64,000 nt of DNA, from assembly GCA_021324775.1 (NCBI GenBank), contig JAJPIM010000035.1, positions 1 to 64,000 on the forward strand. The letters run 5' to 3'. This DNA comes from Gemmatimonadota bacterium (lineage in GTDB: Bacteria; Gemmatimonadota; Gemmatimonadetes; Gemmatimonadales; Gemmatimonadaceae). Below the pieces are notes generated by a model. It was not told the origin of the DNA, ran no database searches, and saw only the letters and a program-made list of their open reading frames with translations. Made by a program: the position numbers and the translations under genes. This document shows positions 63,747 to 64,000 of this stretch, piece after piece; within the stretch, counting starts at the first letter, position 1, and every line of letters begins with the position of its first letter.

Positions 63747-64000
63747 TCAGTAGGCGACCGGCCCGCGCTGCGCGATCGACGTGAGTTGCGCCGTCGCGAT
63801 CCAGCCGTCCCGGTCGCCGTCGAGCTGGACCTCCGACCATACGCCATGAGTGGCCAGCACCAGCGCCACGTCTCCAGCATCGAGACGGGAAACGCGCTCC
63901 GCATCGAGCGCGGGAGCGGCGTGCAGTGCGGCTCCAGGACGAACCACCGCGAGATGTGCGGCGGCTGCCTCCTCGTTGGCGCGCACACTTCCCCATGCCG
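63747..64000 (-). CDS. SH3-like domain protein, C-terminal end (partial)
   Basis: Only the C-terminal 83 or so residues are in the window; the start lies beyond base 64000. A bacterial SH3-like (SH3b) domain is suggested by VRPGAALHAAPALDAERVSRLDAGDVALVL and GVWSEVQLDGDRDGWIATAQL. The residues before it (SVRANEEAAAAHLAVV) look like a linker. A BatE-type TPR protein is one possibility. The frame continues with no stop to the window edge. Confidence 0.7.
   Translation of the reverse strand, partial: AWGSVRANEEAAAAHLAVVRPGAALHAAPALDAERVSRLDAGDVALVLATHGVWSEVQLDGDRDGWIATAQLTSIAQRGPVAY

Overview
The window is high-GC DNA from a Gram-negative (diderm) bacterium. The best fit is Gemmatimonadota, but this is inferred from overall gene order, 16S appearance and family content, not from a database match. 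Envelope genes for LPS (LptE, an LpxH-type phosphatase, a heptose adenylyltransferase), many outer-membrane lipoproteins and a type IV pilus-like prepilin operon support a diderm. A bacillithiol-type glycosyltransferase (BshA), GatCAB, and a selenocysteine tRNA next to selD add physiological colour. GTG starts are very common, and many neighbouring genes overlap by 4 nt (ATGA or GTGA).

Layout. 1-1156: the 5' 300 nt of a leftward 16S rRNA gene with its upstream promoter and boxA-like leader, then tRNA-Lys(CTT) and tRNA-Arg(TCT). 1295-11883: mostly rightward accessory genes: a class A beta-lactamase, an esterase lipoprotein, a DHFR-like reductase, a metallo-hydrolase, a LytS/LytTR two-component pair, a DUF2277 protein with a double-PAS histidine kinase, tRNA-Pro(TGG) and a serine beta-lactamase-like hydrolase. 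11911-16302: a leftward prepilin operon (fimT/gspH-like, pilV-, pilW-, pilX-like) with a second pilX paralogue and a second copy of the leader, best explained by tandem duplication with internal loss. 16347-22393: a leftward operon for rdgB, rph, heptose adenylyltransferase, LptE, two small envelope proteins and a HEAT-cyclophilin lipoprotein.

22451-41190 is dominated by one long leftward housekeeping run: murA-pgeF, then (after a leader terminator) rimP-nusA-ylxQ-infB-rbfA-truB-ribF-secD-secF-tatD-fhs-ridA-selD-tRNA-Sec-DUF5683-murI. 41361-43364 carries three rightward envelope genes. 43334-51908 is a leftward operon: lipoprotein-serS-histidine kinase-pcrA-gatC-gatA-gatB. 52020-55126 runs rightward: roadblock protein, response regulator, mannose-1-phosphate guanylyltransferase and a GlmU-like sugar nucleotidyltransferase. 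55166-57267 is groES-groEL under a perfect CIRCE element. 57419-64000 is leftward: mutL-miaA-bshA, uppP-birA-coaX, and the end of an SH3-like protein cut by the window edge.

The main points of interest are: the selC-selD pair with a downstream gene that has no normal start codon; the collapsed duplication of the prepilin operon with its duplicated leader and CRP-like palindromes; a MurA with Asp in place of the catalytic Cys; a RimP lacking its C-terminal domain; a MiaA lacking its insertion domain; and a promoter-hairpin-terminator leader in front of rimP-nusA. No CRISPR array, insertion sequence or prophage was seen.
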